Source of the DNA: Bacillota bacterium
GTDB taxonomy: Bacteria; Bacillota; Clostridia; Lachnospirales; Lachnospiraceae
Assembly (NCBI GenBank): GCA_023418475.1
Contig: JAEZZO010000050.1
Coordinates: 36,828 to 100,827, forward strand
Direction of reading: 5' to 3'
DNA length: 64,000 nucleotides
The translations under genes and the position numbers were made by a program. Every line of letters begins with the position of its first letter. Position 1 is the stretch's first letter. The notes below the pieces were generated by a model. It saw only the letters and a list, made by a program, of their open reading frames with translations, did not search any database and was not told the origin of the DNA. This document shows positions 62,988 to 64,000 of the stretch, piece by piece.

Positions 62988-63836
62988 CTATTCTCCAACA
63001 AGTCCATCGCCATCTCTGTCATCCATATATTGATACAGCCAATGATCTTTTGTGATCGGCATTCTGTATCCGGCAGCTTTCGCTTCTGCTATCGTCACTT
63101 TACCATTATGATTTGTATCAACCTTATTAATAGCGTGCTCTTTATATGAATCCGATTTATTAGGTTTTGAGGTTGGCTTCGGTGTTGGTTTACTATTTTT
63201 TAATCTTGCATTCACCTTATCTGGATTTACATTATCAAAATCTTCTATAATTTTTTTACCTTTCAGGATATAACTAAAATGATAATGACTGGGTATCTGT
63301 GTTTTCGTATCCGGATATGTTATAGCTGCTATAAAATTTGAACATCCTCCTGCATCACGAATTACTTTTTCCATATAGGCCTGATCTCCATGCCTGTTTA
63401 AGGTACTATTCTGGGGTGTTATGTTATATGCATTGGATACACCACCAAGAGAATCAGCTATTACATGTCCTTTATCCAAATTCCGTTGTTCTGTTCCAGG
63501 GACGTCTGCTTCCTTATCATAATACCTGCCATTTGAGTTTACCGGTTCGGTAACATCATTCTGTAATATGACCTTATCAGCTATCACATACACCAGCTGT
63601 CCGTATTTATTTGTCAGACCCCAATAAACTCTGCTGCCATAACCAATATCCACTGCAGCATTTGCTTCCCTGGTTCCTGACATATTACCGCCATCGACTT
63701 CTATTATTTTATAAGCTTTGTTCTTAAACCCGATTGTTTTTGGGGTAGTACTGGCTGTACAATGGTTAGAGATTAACAAGATTACAAGCACCGAAATCAC
63801 AAGTAGTTTAATCGTTTTTATTTGTCTTCTTTGCAT
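62988..63836 (-). CDS. Secreted DNA/RNA non-specific endonuclease with C-terminal calcium-binding repeats
   Basis: A 282-residue exported nuclease. The membrane-like signal sequence LLVISVLVILLISN is followed by the nuclease domain, with DKGHVIADSLGG (H124, variant of DRGH) and NITPQNSTLNR (metal-binding N). After a Pro/Lys/Thr linker are EF-hand-like or Excalibur-type loops DTNHNGKVTIAEA and DDRDGDGLVGE. The first start is at 63836. It probably degrades extracellular nucleic acid, with calcium binding for stability. Confidence 0.85.
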   Translation of the reverse strand: MQRRQIKTIKLLVISVLVILLISNHCTASTTPKTIGFKNKAYKIIEVDGGNMSGTREANAAVDIGYGSRVYWGLTNKYGQLVYVIADKVILQNDVTEPVNSNGRYYDKEADVPGTEQRNLDKGHVIADSLGGVSNAYNITPQNSTLNRHGDQAYMEKVIRDAGGCSNFIAAITYPDTKTQIPSHYHFSYILKGKKIIEDFDNVNPDKVNARLKNSKPTPKPTSKPNKSDSYKEHAINKVDTNHNGKVTIAEAKAAGYRMPITKDHWLYQYMDDRDGDGLVGE

Positions 63837-63880
63837 GATTAAAACCCTTCTTCTGTCAATATATAGTCACTTTTCCTTAC

Positions 63881-64000
63881 TCAAGATAAAAAATCCATTA
63901 ATGACATCTGATTGGACAACGGTAAATCACCGAAAAGTCCCATACTAGCCATATTTTCTACAACGGTGGAGCTGACCTTACAACGGACTCTGAAATCATC
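63881..64000 (-). CDS. C-terminal end of an unidentified protein
   Basis: Forty codons open to the window edge, reading VRCKVSSTVVENMASMGLF...QMSLMDFLS and a TGA stop. The composition is protein-like and the frame is intact. I do not recognise the family. It lies upstream of the nuclease and may be co-transcribed. Confidence 0.55.
   Translation of the reverse strand, partial: DDFRVRCKVSSTVVENMASMGLFGDLPLSNQMSLMDFLS

Noticed and set aside
1..64000. CRISPR array, prophage or intact insertion sequence
   Set aside because: No regularly spaced repeats of CRISPR type, no transposase, integrase or phage structural gene was seen on either strand.

Overview
The window looks like a chromosomal stretch of a spore-forming, anaerobic, low-GC Clostridia member, most likely Lachnospiraceae/Lachnospirales. 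This rests on the gene order (hrcA-grpE-dnaK-dnaJ-prmA-rsmE, hemW-lepA-spoIIP-gpr, yicC-remA-rpoZ), the sporulation genes spoIIP and gpr, a bacterial ferredoxin, a c-di-GMP-I riboswitch, and frequent TTG starts behind strong GGAGG ribosome binding sites. No 16S rRNA is present, so the genus is not assignable.

Layout. 1-6.8 kb: heat-shock operon read leftwards from a perfect CIRCE element, ending in a terminator after prmA; rsmE then has its own promoter, overlapped by a LexA-like box. 6.9-13.3 kb: hemW, lepA, spoIIP, gpr (all minus) and rpsT (plus). 13.4-23.1 kb: an accessory regulatory stretch with a TrmO-like methyltransferase, a GyrI-like protein with an AraC regulator, a NimA-like flavoprotein with a MocR regulator and a divergent aminotransferase, an SLH/YcdB-type surface protein, and a TetR/GNAT divergent pair with twin operators. 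23.1-24.3 kb: rplY (L25/Ctc) with an unusually structured upstream region. 24.3-31.8 kb: a probably acquired, higher-GC metabolic cassette of two large flavin/4Fe-4S ene-reductases, two MFS carriers and a LysR regulator. 32.2-35 kb: remains of an ABC transporter operon (5'-truncated ATPase, frameshifted permease, fused lipoprotein).

36-43 kb returns to core genes: tRNA-Ser(CGA), holA, lepB, rpoZ, remA, yicC, then cysK, metY and an Rrf2 regulator of the IscR/CymR type. 44-53 kb: a DMT transporter, a 1-Cys peroxiredoxin, a Gx transporter with a NusG-II protein, an ApbE flavin transferase, an Mrp/NBP35 ATPase with a DUF134 protein, a DUF4474 protein, a metallophosphoesterase and a flavin reductase. 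53.7-58.3 kb: ferredoxin, a small GNAT, and nickel-pincer cofactor genes larC-larE with convergent larB. 58.5-60.2 kb: an HD-GYP protein behind a c-di-GMP-I riboswitch and terminator. 60.4-64 kb: secreted or membrane proteins, including a Big_2-domain protein and a secreted DNA/RNA endonuclease, with tRNA-Glu(CTC) between.

The strongest candidates for new biology are the ene-reductase/MFS/LysR cassette (substrate unknown), the SOS-like control of rsmE, the MocR- and TetR-associated repeat operators, and the leader region of rplY. No CRISPR array, rRNA, intact insertion sequence or prophage was seen. Start sites were chosen by ribosome binding site position, so several differ from the longest open frame. 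All functional calls come from reading motifs without database searches.
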